A DNA stretch of 32,484 bases, from positions 1-32,484 of the forward strand of contig NZ_OY288138.1 of the NCBI RefSeq assembly GCF_958439165.1, written 5' to 3'. Shown one piece after another: positions 30,899-32,484 of this stretch (the first letter of the stretch is position 1; each line of letters begins with the position of its first letter). A program made the translations under genes and the position numbers. The notes below the pieces were generated by a model, which was not told where the DNA came from, made no database searches, and worked only from the letters and a program-made list of their open reading frames with translations. The DNA comes from an uncultured Hydrogenophaga sp. GTDB lineage: Bacteria > Pseudomonadota > Gammaproteobacteria > Burkholderiales > Burkholderiaceae_C.

Positions 30899-32484
30899 TC
30901 AGGCCAGGTCGGCCAGGAAGGTGCGCGCCTTGCTCTGCAGGGTGCCGGAGCTTTCGTTCATGACCTCTTCGGCCAGCGAACGGGCGCCTTCGATGTCACC
31001 GATGGCGCGGAATTCCTCGGCCAGCGACAGCTTGGTTTCCAGCGGGTTCTCTTCGGTGAGCTCCCCGGCGGAGGTGGTTTCCTCGGCAACGCTCGCCGGG
31101 GTGTCCAGGTCGAGCGACACGCCCGCCAGGTCAAAGCTCAGTGGCGCGGCAGCCGTGGGGGCTGCCGGCGCAGCGGCGACCGGCTCGGAGACCGGCGGCA
31201 GATCGAGCTCGAAGCCGGGGAGATCCAGACCCTTGTCGACTTCCGGCGTGGCCGGCGCGGCTGCAGCGGGCGCCGGGGCGGCTGCACTGAAGTCGATGTC
31301 GAACTCCATGTTCAGCGGCTCGATGTCGCCCGAAGGCGCCGCCATGGGTGCAGCAGCCACGGGGGCCGGCGCCATGGGAGCCGGTGCCTTGGCGACCTCG
31401 ACGGCCGTCAGGGATTCGGTGCCTGACAGGTCTGCCATGTCCGACAGGGCGTCGTCCAGGCTGGTCATGTCGTCCGGCTCCATCCGGGCGGACCTGGCCG
31501 GCGCGGGCGGATCATCGTCCAGCGAAAGGTCCAGGTCGACGTCCAGATTGCCCATGGCCGACAAGGTGCCGGCACCGGTGGCTGCGGTCAGGCTGCTGGC
31601 GCCGAAGGGCATGGTGTTGACCGGGTCCTGGCCCGCGCTGCGACCGGCGGGCGTTCCCACGCCACCCGGCTGGTACAGCGGGTTGGAGGGATCCAGATCG
31701 CGGCCACGCTGGCAGATTTCGTCCCATTCGTCACCACGGCCCTGCGTCAGACCGAAAGCTTCTGCCGCCACGACCTCGAAAGCGCGCGCGTCGCGGCGCT
31801 TGGCGTAGATCTCGCTGAGCTTGGAATGGATGGCCACCCTCGACGGGGAGGTGCGCAGTGCTTCCTTGAGGATCTCCTCGGCCTGCAGGTCGCGGCCGTA
31901 GGCCAGGTACACGTCGGCTTCGGCCACCGGGTCCACGTCGCCGGCGGCATCGAGCTGGCTGGGCGAATAGACCATGGACGAGCCGGAAGCGGCTGCTTCG
32001 GCCGTGTCGATCCGCTGGCCACCGCTGGAGCCGAAGAAGGAATCGGGTTGCAGCCGGCTCTCGAGGAACGAGCTGTCCACCTGGGAGCGGGCCTTGCGCT
32101 GGCGGAAGCGGTACAGGCCGAAGCCTGCGAGCAGGGCCAGCAGGGCAGCTGCCCCAGGCAGCACCAGCGGGTTGTCGCGCAGCTGGTCCACCAGACCACC
32201 GGCGCCCATGTCGGCCGGTGCGGCCGGAGCGGGTGCAGGTGCCGCTGCGGGGGCTGCAGCCGCAGCAGGGGGTTGCGGTGCGGCGGCAGGTTCGGCAGCT
32301 GCGCTGACCATCGGGGTGGCAGGTACGCCGTCGGGTGCGGGCACGGCAACGCCGGAGGCCGCGGGTGTGGAGGGCACCGCCGGTGCGGCAGGGGCTGCGC
32401 CGGCCTGCACCGCAGACGCCGGTGCTGCGGCCAGCTTGGCGAGGTCTTCGATGTTGCGGTTCAGCTCGGCCGTGCGTTGCTGGG
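30899..32484 (-). CDS. fimV: FimV/HubP-like polar membrane protein, C-terminal part
   Basis: At least 527 residues are visible; the N-terminus lies beyond the window. The frame is open to the edge, beginning QQRTAELNRNIEDLAKL, which looks like the coiled-coil that precedes the membrane segment in FimV. Then come a long Ala/Pro-rich stretch, one membrane helix (about 32095-32180, NPLVLPGAAALLALLAGFGLYRFR), TPR-like helices (ADVYLAYGRDLQAEEILKEAL), an acidic Ala-rich linker, and the conserved FimV C-terminal domain ending LEEVMNES-type residues (ETKLSLAEEFRAIGDIEGAR). FimV organises type IV pilus and pole functions. The order fimV-truA-trpF is the usual one. A GTG at 32410 is not the true start. 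Confidence 0.9.
   Translation of the reverse strand, partial: QQRTAELNRNIEDLAKLAAAPASAVQAGAAPAAPAVPSTPAASGVAVPAPDGVPATPMVSAAAEPAAAPQPPAAAAAPAAAPAPAPAAPADMGAGGLVDQLRDNPLVLPGAAALLALLAGFGLYRFRQRKARSQVDSSFLESRLQPDSFFGSSGGQRIDTAEAAASGSSMVYSPSQLDAAGDVDPVAEADVYLAYGRDLQAEEILKEALRTSPSRVAIHSKLSEIYAKRRDARAFEVVAAEAFGLTQGRGDEWDEICQRGRDLDPSNPLYQPGGVGTPAGRSAGQDPVNTMPFGASSLTAATGAGTLSAMGNLDVDLDLSLDDDPPAPARSARMEPDDMTSLDDALSDMADLSGTESLTAVEVAKAPAPMAPAPVAAAPMAAPSGDIEPLNMEFDIDFSAAAPAPAAAAPATPEVDKGLDLPGFELDLPPVSEPVAAAPAAPTAAAPLSFDLAGVSLDLDTPASVAEETTSAGELTEENPLETKLSLAEEFRAIGDIEGARSLAEEVMNESSGTLQSKARTFLADLA

Overview
This is GC-rich chromosomal DNA (about two-thirds G+C by eye) from a betaproteobacterium. It is most likely a member of Burkholderiales near the Comamonadaceae/Sphaerotilaceae. 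The evidence is the order of genes (HAD hydrolase, Rieske protein, S49 peptidase; maf, yceD, rpmF, plsX, fabHDG-acpP-fabF; rpoE, rseAB, mucD; lepA, lepB, DUF4845, rnc, era, recO, pdxJ, acpS, nagZ; fimV, truA, trpFBA, accD) and the style of the proteins, for example TrpB, PdxJ and the Cys-less L32. The assignment rests on recalled family patterns, not on a search. The window is almost entirely housekeeping. I see no transposase, integrase, phage gene, CRISPR array, toxin-antitoxin pair, tRNA or rRNA.

Layout. (1) 1-3590: a truncated leftward gene start, then rightward glutathione-dependent formaldehyde dehydrogenase, a HAD phosphatase, a Rieske ferredoxin-like protein and an S49 membrane peptidase. 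(2) 3675-6019: galU rightward, meeting a leftward pair (YceF-type Maf pyrophosphatase, then an RsmI-like methyltransferase). (3) 6058-12517: yceD and rpmF, a strong terminator, then the fatty-acid synthesis cluster plsX, fabH, fabD, fabG, acpP, fabF. (4) 12537-16996: a small YgfX-like membrane protein translationally coupled to rpoE, followed by rseA, rseB and a DegP/MucD protease, forming the envelope-stress module. (5) 16997-17512: the only large gap, holding two DnaA-box-like nonamers, several -10-like hexamers and a textbook terminator. (6) 17513-25585: lepA, lepB, DUF4845, rnc, era, recO, pdxJ, acpS, nagZ, tightly packed with several 1-4 base overlaps. (7) 25604-32484, leftward: fimV (5' end outside the window), truA, trpF, trpB, trpA, accD and a LON-domain protein.

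How the genes fit together. PlsX, FabH, FabD, FabG, AcpP and FabF carry out type II fatty-acid initiation and elongation. AcpS activates AcpP, and AccD helps make the malonyl-CoA that FabD uses. Sigma-E, RseA, RseB and MucD sense and relieve envelope protein stress. LepA, RNase III, Era, YceD, L32, TruA and the RsmI-like enzyme serve the ribosome and RNA. TrpF, TrpB and TrpA carry out three late steps of tryptophan synthesis.

I did not find a convincing undescribed system. The best leads are non-coding: a promoter-hairpin-terminator unit in front of lepA (about 17373-17449), a perfect DnaA box beside it, and a 13-bp perfect hairpin that covers the first codons of the small gene between fabF and rpoE. 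All start and stop positions were read directly from the bases. Functions are by recognised motifs and synteny.
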